A stretch of DNA of 64,000 nucleotides from Nonomuraea basaltis (lineage in GTDB: Bacteria; Actinomycetota; Actinomycetes; Streptosporangiales; Streptosporangiaceae): the NCBI RefSeq assembly GCF_005893125.1, contig NZ_VCJS01000015.1, positions 44,939 to 108,938 on the forward strand, read 5' to 3'. Positions 36,968 through 46,012 of the stretch are shown one piece after another. Each line of letters starts with the position of its first letter. Position 1 is the stretch's first letter. Under the pieces are notes generated by a model. The model saw only the letters and a list, made by a program, of their open reading frames with translations. It was not told the DNA's origin and ran no database searches. The position numbers were made by a program, and so were the translations under genes.

Positions 36968-37795
36968 GTGCCGAAGGAAAGCGAGCTATGCCCGGCTGAC
37001 TCGCCGACCGCGCTCTTTGGCTTCGAGCTGCGGCGACACCGCAAAGCCCGAGGCTGGTCCCAGCTCCGTCTGTCGAAGGAGGTGTCCTACTCCGTCGGCA
37101 CGATCAGCATGATCGAGACGGCCAGGCGGTCACCGACAGAGGAGTTCGCCCGCCTGTGCGACGAGGCGCTGGAGGCGGAGGGGGCGCTGATGCGGCTCTG
37201 GCCGATGGTCAGTCACGCATCGGCCCCGCCGTGGTTCCGGCCTTGGCTCGACGTGGAGGCCACGGCGGAGGCGATCCGAACCTGGGAACCGCTCGTCGTA
37301 CCCGGCCTGCTCCAGACCGAGGACTACGCCAGAGCCGTGCTGAGCGGCGATGTCGGCGCGACTCCTGAACAGGTCGAGGAGCAGGTGATCGCCCGCATGG
37401 AACGCCAGAGCATTCTTAGGCGCCCCAAACCACCTTTGTTGTGGATCGTGATCGATGAGGCGGTCCTACATCGCCCGATCGGTAGCCCCGCCGCGATGTC
37501 GGCGCAGCTCGCCCGCCTTCTCGAAGCGGGCCAAGCCCCCCGGATCACGATCCAAGTTCTCCCCCTCAAGGCCTACTCCACGACCGGTCTTGCCGGTGGA
37601 TTCGCCATCGCGCAAGCTCATGGAGTCTTCGACACGGCGTATGTTGAATCCGCTGGGATCATGAGCCGAGTAACAGAGCGACCTGAGGACGTCAGCGTCC
37701 TAACATACAGATATGAGGCGATTCGCTCCGACGCACTGCCCCAACGCGAATCCCTAGAACTGATCAAGGAGACGCTGCAGCGATGGACGAGCTGA
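36968..37795 (+). CDS. XRE helix-turn-helix regulator with DUF5753
   Basis: 275 residues, GTG start after GGGAGG. The N-terminal XRE domain (about 15-70) has the recognition helix in YSVGTISMIETARRSPTEEF. The C-terminal DUF5753 domain (about 90-270) shows WEPLVVPGLLQTEDYARAVL, ITIQVLPLKAY and VLTYRYEAIRSDAL. In actinomycetes these proteins work with small DUF397 partners and an RsbW-like kinase, some controlling antibiotic production and development. It overlaps the DUF397 gene by 13 bp. Confidence 0.92.
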   Translation: MPKESELCPADSPTALFGFELRRHRKARGWSQLRLSKEVSYSVGTISMIETARRSPTEEFARLCDEALEAEGALMRLWPMVSHASAPPWFRPWLDVEATAEAIRTWEPLVVPGLLQTEDYARAVLSGDVGATPEQVEEQVIARMERQSILRRPKPPLLWIVIDEAVLHRPIGSPAAMSAQLARLLEAGQAPRITIQVLPLKAYSTTGLAGGFAIAQAHGVFDTAYVESAGIMSRVTERPEDVSVLTYRYEAIRSDALPQRESLELIKETLQRWTS

Positions 37796-37995
37796 ACCGA
37801 GAACTCAACACAGCCACGTGGCGCAAATCCACCCGCTCGGGACCGGACGGCGGCAACTGCGTTGAGGTCGCCGAACTCTCCGGCGGACGCCGAGGCGTCC
37901 GCGACAGCAAGAACCCGACCGGACCGGCGCTGGTCTTCACCCCAGGTGAATGGAGCGCCTTCGTCGGCGGCGTAAAAGCCGGCGAGTTCGACTAA
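37783..37995 (+). CDS. DUF397 domain protein
   Basis: 70 residues. The family pattern is complete: TATWRKSTRSGPDGGNCVEV, GVRDSKNPTGPALVF, and TPGEWSAFVGGVKAGEFD. DUF397 proteins are short partners of XRE-DUF5753 regulators; the 13-bp overlap with that gene supports coupled translation. Followed by a weak GC-rich hairpin near 38024-38043. Confidence 0.92.
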   Translation: MDELNRELNTATWRKSTRSGPDGGNCVEVAELSGGRRGVRDSKNPTGPALVFTPGEWSAFVGGVKAGEFD

Positions 37996-38825
37996 TCCAC
38001 ACCGGCCACACCACGAGGAATGTGCCCCACCCCCGTGCGGGGCTTTCTCATAGACTTGGGGAAAGACTCCACGGCCAGCAGTTCCGCTGACCGTCTGTTC
38101 AGAGTCGACCATTGAATGCCGCATTCAGTAGGAATGTCCTCAGGGGGCTACAGCGCACTCATCCCCAAGCCCTTCAGCGCCCGGAGGATGTCCGAGCGTG
38201 ACTTGGCCCGCGCCTGCTGACCGCGCACTTCCGCCACAGCCATCCGGCGAAGGATAGGCATCGATCTCCGCGATGAAACCCCGTGCCGAGGTCGATCTGC
38301 TGGATCTTGAGCCCGTTCGTCGGGAGGCGAAAGGGCACCAGCAGCTTCCCGGCGTATCGCTTTGGTCTGCTCGATGCCGTCGTCGGCCTTGACAGACGTC
38401 CATTGACCTCCCGCCGCAATGGGTGGCGAGGATCTTCCCGTGCGCGATGGTGCACCCCTCAACCATCTGGTCCAGGTCCTGCCCCGACTGTTTCAGTTGA
38501 TGTTCAACGAGCGTCCGCCGGGTTTCATTTTCACTGAAGGAACAGATCCATAGGCCCCGGTCAATTACCAACCAATAAAACTGACGGAAGATCACATCTC
38601 TACTGGACCGTAACGTCGACTCTGCACACCTCTCCCCCTTGAAGGGAACCGGAGCCGTGTCTATTCCGGCAAAACACCCCCATTCTCGAACAAATCTCGA
38701 ACGCGCTATACCTTTCACTGCGTTTAAGCTTGTTCTGTTGACGTGATGTTGATTAACGTGTGAACACCTGGGAGACGCCGCTCCTGATCTGTTCTGGTGC
38801 AGCGAGCCGTAACAAGGGGATCATC
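37996..38825. other. Gene-poor stretch with a possible decayed gene
   Basis: 830 bp with lower GC than neighbours. A palindrome TGAATGCCGCATTCA lies at 38113-38127. On the minus strand, 38148-38718, short protein-like pieces occur in different frames (for example LVPFRLPTNGLKIQQIDL, then FIAEIDAYPSPDG, then SRSDILRALKGLGMSAL), which could be a gene broken by several frameshifts. No family recognised and no intact ORF fits. A GTG at 38760 in frame with the next gene lacks a ribosome site. Confidence 0.35.
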
Positions 38826-39068
38826 GTGGCTGACCTCGATCGCGATGCGATGCGTGCCGTGGCGCAGCGGATCCAGTGGCTGTCGGACGAGCACTGGTGG
38901 GCGCTCGATCCCTCCTGCCGCCTGATGGAGAACGACACGTGGGTGGGACCGACGGGCACCAGGTTCGACGCTCAGGTCCATGCCGATCAGCGGGAGCTGC
39001 GCGACATGCTCAGGCATGCCGTGCACAGCGCGAACCGGAAGCTGGCATCGCTCCAGGACACGCCATGA
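38826..39068 (+). CDS. Small WXG100-like protein
   Basis: 80 residues from GTG 38826, which has AAGGGG 7 bp upstream. Mostly helical, with a central turn NDTWVGPTGTRFDAQ resembling the Trp-x-Gly turn of WXG100 (EsxA-like) proteins, and helix 2 DQRELRDMLRHAVHSANRKL. The stop overlaps the ATG of the large DUF6571 protein. By position it may be the small partner that dimerises with, or helps export, that protein through a type VII-like route; no secretion ATPase is in the window. Confidence 0.6.
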   Translation: MADLDRDAMRAVAQRIQWLSDEHWWALDPSCRLMENDTWVGPTGTRFDAQVHADQRELRDMLRHAVHSANRKLASLQDTP

Positions 39069-41272
39069 CGGGCTTCACTGGGGTCAAGCAACCCGAATTC
39101 GACACGATGGCGAGCAAGCACGCCGAGGCCGCCAGGCGACTGGACGAGCTGGCGCAGGCCCTGCACAGCGAGCTGCAGAGCGCCGGGCTCGACACTTCTC
39201 CGGCGGCGCGGCTGCGGCAGTTGGCCGGGCGGGTCACCACACAAGCCGAGGACCTGCGGCGGCGGCAGAAACTGATCCACGAGCTGCAGCGACAGAAGAT
39301 CACCTTCGGCAGCAGCACGCCCGCCGGGAGCTTCTTGGAGATGCCTGACAGCCTGGATGCGGCAAAGGGGTTGCTGGACGGGACCCTGGCGGCTCGTGCT
39401 GCGGTGAAGGCCGCGGACGGAGATGCCCAAGCGGGGGCCGAGCTGGAGAAGTACGTATCGCGGACCGGCGACGCGGAGTTCGTCAAGGCGTTCCTCGGCG
39501 CGCTGGGTGCTCGGGGCCTGACGCGGCTGCCCGGCTCGCTCGCCATGCAGTTGCGCGACGCCAGGGCCCATGGGGACTCCGCTCGCATGGCCCAGCTCTC
39601 CAGCCACGGCAAGAAGGCCCTGCGCATGCTGAGCGCGGCTCTGGCCAAAGGGACCAATCCGAAAGATCCCGCGTACGTGGGCGACGACTTCCTCAAGGGC
39701 CTGGTCAAGGAGGGCCGGGCCCTGCACAGGGCCGGTGGCACGAAGTATTCGGGCTACCAGGCCCAGGCGCTCATCTGGCGTGCTCACGACGGCAAGCCGC
39801 CGTACTCGAAGGAGTTCATAGAGGTCGTCGGACGCGACGTGATCGTCTACGAGTACGAGCAGCGCAAGGACGAATGGGCGGCGATCAAGGATCCGCTGGG
39901 CGGCAGGTTCGGGGGAGTTCAGCTCCCCATCGTCGACCTGGCCGGCGCGCTCGGCCTCGGCACCATGCTGAGGCCGGAAGCGCAGATGGGCGGTCCATGC
40001 GTGAAGAGCCAATCATCGGTGATGGAGGACCTGTTCCATGCGGCGAAGTCCAACCGGGAAGCGTCCCACGCACTCCTTGACCACACTCCGGCGGGGTGGA
40101 AGGAGTCCGTGCTGGACTACCTGCTGACGACCAGGTGGAGCGCTTCCCGCTATCTGTGCGACTACAAGCCGATCAGTGACATGCTGATGACCGCGACGAC
40201 CGGCCAGGACGCGACCTCCAAGAAGCTGGCCGCCGAGATGATCAAGATTCTCTCCGATGAGGTGCGCGGCGCCTTCGGAAAAGCCGGCGATGGAAATCTG
40301 GAGATCACGAAGAGGGACATTTTCGATCGTTACGCGCCCCTGAGCTACCCCCTGGGCCGCGCGATCGCTGCCAATATCGATCAGATCTCCCATATCCTCC
40401 TCAACCAGGGGAGCTTCAGCAACGTCGCGGCCAAGGACATGTCCTGGGCTCTGGTGCTGGCCACCGCCAACGACGGTGCGTTCGAGGCACTGATAAGAGC
40501 GCAGACCGAACACACGCGGGCAGCGTTCGGGACGGTGCCTCCAGTCGGTCTCACCGCCGTCAACGCCGAGCGACTCGGTTTCACGAAGGCCGACGTCAAG
40601 AAGTACGACCTTGATGAAGATGGACGGGTCGACAAGACCGACGTCATTCAGTTCCTAAAGGACCGGGCCGTGGCGGAGGCACGTCCCTTCGGTTACCTCG
40701 TGGAGATCCGCCGCCAGGTGCTGATCGCCCAGGGGCTGGACGACAAGAAGGCGGACGAGGCGCTGAAGAACATGGTGGGCAACGCGATCGGGCTGCTCCC
40801 GGTACCGGGATCCAAGCAGGTGGGCGAGCTGGGAAAGAGGGCCTTCGGCGAGATGCTCGGCAAGGGGTACGACAAATTCGCCGGAGCAGGGTATGACGAG
40901 ATGGCCAAACAGGTCGCCCAGCGGATGTTCGAGCAGAGGCGGAGCTTGGACAAGACGCACAGGACGCTGGCGGACAATCGGCTGGCGGTGGAGAGGTTGT
41001 CGGAGCAGATGTTCGCCACGGCCATGCTGAACACGGGGATGCTTGACGGATTTGGCGTGAAAAAGCAGTCATTCGCCACCGGAAATCCGCCCAGAATCAA
41101 GCCCTTCGCCGAGATGACTCCGCAGGAATACAGCCAGTTCCTCGCGTGGGCTCGCGAATCCGGAGGAAGCAACGAGCTGCTCAATAGCTTCAGGACCACC
41201 TTCCGCACAACCAGTGATGTGAACGACTATCTCGACCTTGATATCTCCTCCTCCTCCGGAGATGGCAAATGA
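39065..41272 (+). CDS. Large DUF6571-like protein with EF-hand-type loop
   Basis: 735 residues from an ATG overlapping the previous stop (ATGA). The first 90 residues are helical (FDTMASKHAEAARRLDELAQ, coiled segment RRRQKLIHELQRQ), similar to WXG/LXG export regions. The long middle, with DSLDAAKGLLDGTLAARAAV and WRAHDGKPPYS, resembles DUF6571 proteins of Streptosporangiales (recognised from memory). Near residue 515, KYDLDEDGRVDKTDVIQFL matches an EF-hand calcium loop (D-x-D-x-D-G). No signal peptide and no membrane helix. No toxin domain recognised at the C-terminus. Probably exported or surface-associated; function unknown. Confidence 0.65.
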   Translation: MTGFTGVKQPEFDTMASKHAEAARRLDELAQALHSELQSAGLDTSPAARLRQLAGRVTTQAEDLRRRQKLIHELQRQKITFGSSTPAGSFLEMPDSLDAAKGLLDGTLAARAAVKAADGDAQAGAELEKYVSRTGDAEFVKAFLGALGARGLTRLPGSLAMQLRDARAHGDSARMAQLSSHGKKALRMLSAALAKGTNPKDPAYVGDDFLKGLVKEGRALHRAGGTKYSGYQAQALIWRAHDGKPPYSKEFIEVVGRDVIVYEYEQRKDEWAAIKDPLGGRFGGVQLPIVDLAGALGLGTMLRPEAQMGGPCVKSQSSVMEDLFHAAKSNREASHALLDHTPAGWKESVLDYLLTTRWSASRYLCDYKPISDMLMTATTGQDATSKKLAAEMIKILSDEVRGAFGKAGDGNLEITKRDIFDRYAPLSYPLGRAIAANIDQISHILLNQGSFSNVAAKDMSWALVLATANDGAFEALIRAQTEHTRAAFGTVPPVGLTAVNAERLGFTKADVKKYDLDEDGRVDKTDVIQFLKDRAVAEARPFGYLVEIRRQVLIAQGLDDKKADEALKNMVGNAIGLLPVPGSKQVGELGKRAFGEMLGKGYDKFAGAGYDEMAKQVAQRMFEQRRSLDKTHRTLADNRLAVERLSEQMFATAMLNTGMLDGFGVKKQSFATGNPPRIKPFAEMTPQEYSQFLAWARESGGSNELLNSFRTTFRTTSDVNDYLDLDISSSSGDGK

Positions 41273-41859
41273 GGCATGCTTGTCTTCCTGTCGCTCTGGC
41301 TACTCTCGCGGTGCTTTCCGCGGCCTGCACCCCGCAGACTGACGTCGTCTCCACACCGGCCTCGGTTCCCCAGCCGGTTGTGGATTCCGCGCCATATGTC
41401 TGCAAGCTCATTCCTGAGCAGGCATTTCGTCTGGTCAGCGGTGTGACCGGCCCTCTCGCAGAGAAAACGGACGGCAGTCGGCAGGACGGCGACTGCTGGG
41501 CGCCGGATACAACTCCTCGGCCGCTGGAGGTGCGGTGGATGCAGGAGGGTGAGGGGATGCCTCGAGAACAACTGGATTTCGTTCTCGATGACAGGCGTAA
41601 GGTCTACAGCCAGCACGGCGGAGTCACGCTCCCTGCCGACCTCGGTGACGGCCTGGCCGCATATCTGCCGAATTCAGCTTTCGCCGACCAGCCGTATCGA
41701 GTTGCTGCAAAGTTCCGATGCGATGGCAAAGAGCAACTGATCACTATCTACCTGGCTCGGTTCGCCAAAGGCCGGGATGCGATCAAGGACTTGATCGAGC
41801 TCATGCGCATCGCCCAAAAACGCTATGGCGAGGTCTACGACTGCACTCCCGGCACGTAG
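41269..41859 (+). CDS. Hypothetical lipoprotein
   Basis: 196 residues, ATG overlapping the previous stop (ATGA). Signal MRHACLPVALATLAVLSAAC gives a lipobox LSAAC with Cys about residue 20. The mature part has Cys in YVCKLIPE, GDCWAP, KFRCDG and VYDCTPG, likely two disulfides, and resembles DUF3558-type actinobacterial lipoproteins. Third gene of the WXG-like/DUF6571 module; it would sit at the membrane outer face. Confidence 0.7.
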   Translation: MRHACLPVALATLAVLSAACTPQTDVVSTPASVPQPVVDSAPYVCKLIPEQAFRLVSGVTGPLAEKTDGSRQDGDCWAPDTTPRPLEVRWMQEGEGMPREQLDFVLDDRRKVYSQHGGVTLPADLGDGLAAYLPNSAFADQPYRVAAKFRCDGKEQLITIYLARFAKGRDAIKDLIELMRIAQKRYGEVYDCTPGT

Positions 41860-41892
41860 AAAGCCATACCGCTCCTCGGCTCGGCACAAACG

Positions 41893-41933
41893 ACTCGACC
41901 GCACCTCCCGTTGTTCACGGGGCGCGGTCGAGT
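41893..41933. terminator. Bidirectional-type terminator between the lipoprotein and leuA
   Basis: 10-bp inverted repeat ACTCGACCGC/GCGGTCGAGT with a nested CCCGT/ACGGG stem in the loop, lying between convergent genes. Confidence 0.65.
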
Positions 41934-42014
41934 GATTGTGGCGTGGCCTTGTGGGCGCGTGCCTGGCGCCGACCCCACAGGTCATTGCGGGGTCCGGGTG
42001 TGGAGACTTATGGG

Positions 42015-43796
<1,782 letters not shown>

Positions 43797-43841
43797 TTAG
43801 AGGCCCCCGCCGCGGCAGCTAAGGAGCAGTCCGCGCAGCAT
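43797..43841 (-). CDS. leuA leader peptide
   Basis: A 14-codon ORF, MLRGLLLSCRGGGL, followed by TAA, ending about 75 bp before the leuA start. Five of 14 codons are leucine, including three consecutive (CTG CTC CTT). This is the usual layout of ribosome-mediated leucine attenuation: stalling at scarce leucyl-tRNA would alter folding of the downstream hairpin and permit leuA transcription. Too short for gene finders. Confidence 0.75.
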   Translation of the reverse strand: MLRGLLLSCRGGGL

Positions 43842-43915
43842 GCCAAGCACGCTACCAGACGTCTCGGGATGCGCCGTCCTGGATCTCATATCTTGAGAAC
43901 CCCGAGAGGCCCAGG

Positions 43916-44662
43916 TTACCCGTCGATAAGGACGCTGAGGCAGGTCACGCAGCCCTCCAGCTTCTCAAATTCTGAAATATCGACCTTCGTCACGATAAAT
44001 CCCCGCTTTTCGAGCATGGTGGCGGTCTGGGGTGCGGAGGCGGCCATCAGGACCCGGTCGCCGCCGAGCGGCACCACGTGCGCGCCCGCCTCCTCCGGCG
44101 GCACCAGCAGCTCCGGCAGATCCACGTGGCGGGGGTCGCCGATGAGCGTCCCGTCGGGGAGTGCCGTCACCGCCGACTTCAGGTGCAGCACGCCGGTCAG
44201 GTCCACGGGCACGACCTTGCGCTCCGGCAGCAGGGCGGTCAGCTGCGTGATGCCGTCGTCGTTGGTACGCGCCGACCGGCCGACGTACAGGGTGGAGCCG
44301 GTCCGCAGCACGTCGCCCCCGTCGAGGGTGCCGGGCGGCGCGATCCTGACCACCTTCAGCCCCAGCTCCTGTACGGCCCGCGCCACGGACTCCACCTCCG
44401 GCCGCCGCTCCGCCGCACCCGGCCGGGTCAGCACGGCCACCCGCCCCGACACCACCAGCGCGTCCTCCACGAACGGCGCGTCGGGCAGGTCGTCGGCGGG
44501 CTCGGCGTACACGGGCCGCCACCCGTTGCCCGCCAGCGCGGCCACGTAGGCGTCGTGCTGGACGCGTGCCCGCTCGGGGTCCACCGGCTCGCGCTCGATA
44601 TGGGTGACGATGCCCTCGGCGATCCGCGGGCCGGGCTTCCTTACCAGCGCGATACCAGACAT
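43916..44662 (-). CDS. ddaH: Dimethylarginine dimethylaminohydrolase
   Basis: 248 residues. Pentein-fold enzyme hydrolysing N-methylated arginine to citrulline and methylamines. N-terminal ALVRKPGPRIAEGIVTHIER is characteristic, with DAPFVEDALVV, LDGGDVLRTG, the catalytic His in GVLHLKSAVTAL, and Cys in LEGCVTCLSVLIDG at the end. Closer to canonical DDAH than the enzyme at 15880. It converges with no partner; the next gene, DUF2630, diverges from it. Two enzymes of this superfamily in one window is notable. Confidence 0.9.
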   Translation of the reverse strand: MSGIALVRKPGPRIAEGIVTHIEREPVDPERARVQHDAYVAALAGNGWRPVYAEPADDLPDAPFVEDALVVSGRVAVLTRPGAAERRPEVESVARAVQELGLKVVRIAPPGTLDGGDVLRTGSTLYVGRSARTNDDGITQLTALLPERKVVPVDLTGVLHLKSAVTALPDGTLIGDPRHVDLPELLVPPEEAGAHVVPLGGDRVLMAASAPQTATMLEKRGFIVTKVDISEFEKLEGCVTCLSVLIDG

Positions 44663-44687
44663 AGGGCGTGTTGTATCACGGAGTGAC

Positions 44688-44693
44688 TAGAGT
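44688..44693 (+). promoter_or_regulatory. -10 box of the leaderless DUF2630 gene
   Basis: TAGAGT ends 7 bp before the ATG at 44701, so the transcript probably starts at or beside the ATG. No good -35. Confidence 0.4.
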
Positions 44694-44700
44694 CTTGGGC

Positions 44701-44946
44701 ATGCGGGACGACGAGATACTCACCAGGATCAGCTCTCTGGTCACCGAGGAGCACGAGCTGCGCGACAGGCTCTCGGCCGGCAAGGTGACCACGGACGAGG
44801 AGCACACGCGCATCAAGGAGCTGGAGACGGCCCTCGACCGGTGCTGGGACCTGCTCAGGCAGCGCCGGGCCAGGCGCAGCGTGGGCGAGAACCCCGACGA
44901 CGCCGCCGCCCGCCCGGCCGACGAGGTGGAGAACTACCGGCAGTAA
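44701..44946 (+). CDS. DUF2630 family protein
   Basis: 81 residues from ATG 44701; a longer start at GTG 44668 would place coding sequence over the -10 box. Helical hairpin protein with the family's DEILTRISSLVTEEHELRDR and ELETALDRCWDLLRQRRARR, ending in an acidic Asn-Tyr-Arg tail. Widespread small actinobacterial protein without known function. Confidence 0.85.
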   Translation: MRDDEILTRISSLVTEEHELRDRLSAGKVTTDEEHTRIKELETALDRCWDLLRQRRARRSVGENPDDAAARPADEVENYRQ

Positions 44947-44988
44947 ATCCGTTCGCCCCGGCACTCCCGCGTGCGCTTTGCTGGGCGC

Positions 44989-45960
44989 ATGAGGATCCAG
45001 CCCATCGACCTCGGCGCGGGCGATCTGGTCGCCGGCCTGCACGACGCGTACGTGGCGGCCAACTCCCATGACCCCGGCCCCCTGCTCTCCCTCCCCCATT
45101 TCCGCCGCGAAGTCTGCACCGACCGGTCCTTCCAGCGGGTGGAGCTCTGGGCGATGGTGGAGAACGGCAAGGTGGCCGGCGGCTACGCGCTGGCGCTGCA
45201 CCTGCTCGACAACACCCACATGGCCTGGCTGTTCCCGCTCGTGGTCCGGCCGGAGGTGCGGGGGCGCGGGCTCGGCACGGCGCTGTTCGAGCATGCTCTG
45301 GACCGAGTGCGTGCGCACGGCAGGCGACTGCTGCTCACGGAGACGCCCGCCACCGGCGTGGGCGCCCGTTTCGCCCGGGCGCGCGGCATGACGGTCTCGA
45401 TCGTGGAGGCTCGCCGCGTGCTCGACCTGCGCAAGACCGACTGGGACGCGCTGGAGCGCATGATCCCGGCGGTCGAGGGCTATTCCCTGGAGCCGTGGAT
45501 CGGCCCGGCCCACCCCAGACTGCTGCCCGACCTCGCCACGCTGGCGGGCGGCATGAACGATGCCCCGCGCGACGCAGGCCTCGAGGACGCGAACTTCAGC
45601 CTCGAACGCCTGCGCGACCGCGAGGAGAACATCCCCCTCGGCGGTCACACCTGCTACACCACGATCGCCCGCCGCGACTCCGACGGCGCCCCGGCCGGCT
45701 ACACGCGCATCTACCTCAAGACCGACCGCTCAGACGGCTGGGGCGGCCAGGCGGACACGACCGTGCTGCGCGAGCACCGGGGTCACCGCCTGGGCCTGCT
45801 GCTCAAGCTCAGCAACCTGCTCTGGCTGCGCGAGCGGGAGCCGCACCTCGAGCGGATCCTCACCTGGAACGCCACCTCCAACGCCCACATGCTCGCCATC
45901 AACGAGTCCATGGGCTTCGAGCTCCTGGACGAGTGGAACGAGTGGCGGCTGGCGCTGTAG
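44989..45960 (+). CDS. Tandem-GNAT N-acetyltransferase
   Basis: 323 residues from ATG 44989; a GTG at 44971 would add six residues. Two GNAT domains: the first with VVRPEVRGRGLGTALFEHAL (acetyl-CoA loop, about 85-105), the second with TVLREHRGHRLGLLLKLSNL (about 255-275) and NATSNAHMLAINESMGFEL. The two-domain layout resembles mycothiol synthase, but other double GNATs of unknown substrate are common in actinomycetes. The block GGWGGQADT-like (DGWGGQADT) before the second loop is typical of those. Confidence 0.85.
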   Translation: MRIQPIDLGAGDLVAGLHDAYVAANSHDPGPLLSLPHFRREVCTDRSFQRVELWAMVENGKVAGGYALALHLLDNTHMAWLFPLVVRPEVRGRGLGTALFEHALDRVRAHGRRLLLTETPATGVGARFARARGMTVSIVEARRVLDLRKTDWDALERMIPAVEGYSLEPWIGPAHPRLLPDLATLAGGMNDAPRDAGLEDANFSLERLRDREENIPLGGHTCYTTIARRDSDGAPAGYTRIYLKTDRSDGWGGQADTTVLREHRGHRLGLLLKLSNLLWLREREPHLERILTWNATSNAHMLAINESMGFELLDEWNEWRLAL

Positions 45961-45998
45961 GCCGCTGCCGGGCATGGAACACCCGCTGGCATGGCGGC

Positions 45999-46004
45999 TA
46001 ACCT
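45999..46004 (+). promoter_or_regulatory. -10 box of the leaderless kinase gene
   Basis: TAACCT ends 8 bp before the ATG at 46013, where no ribosome site is present. Confidence 0.35.
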
Positions 46005-46012
46005 GATTCCCC

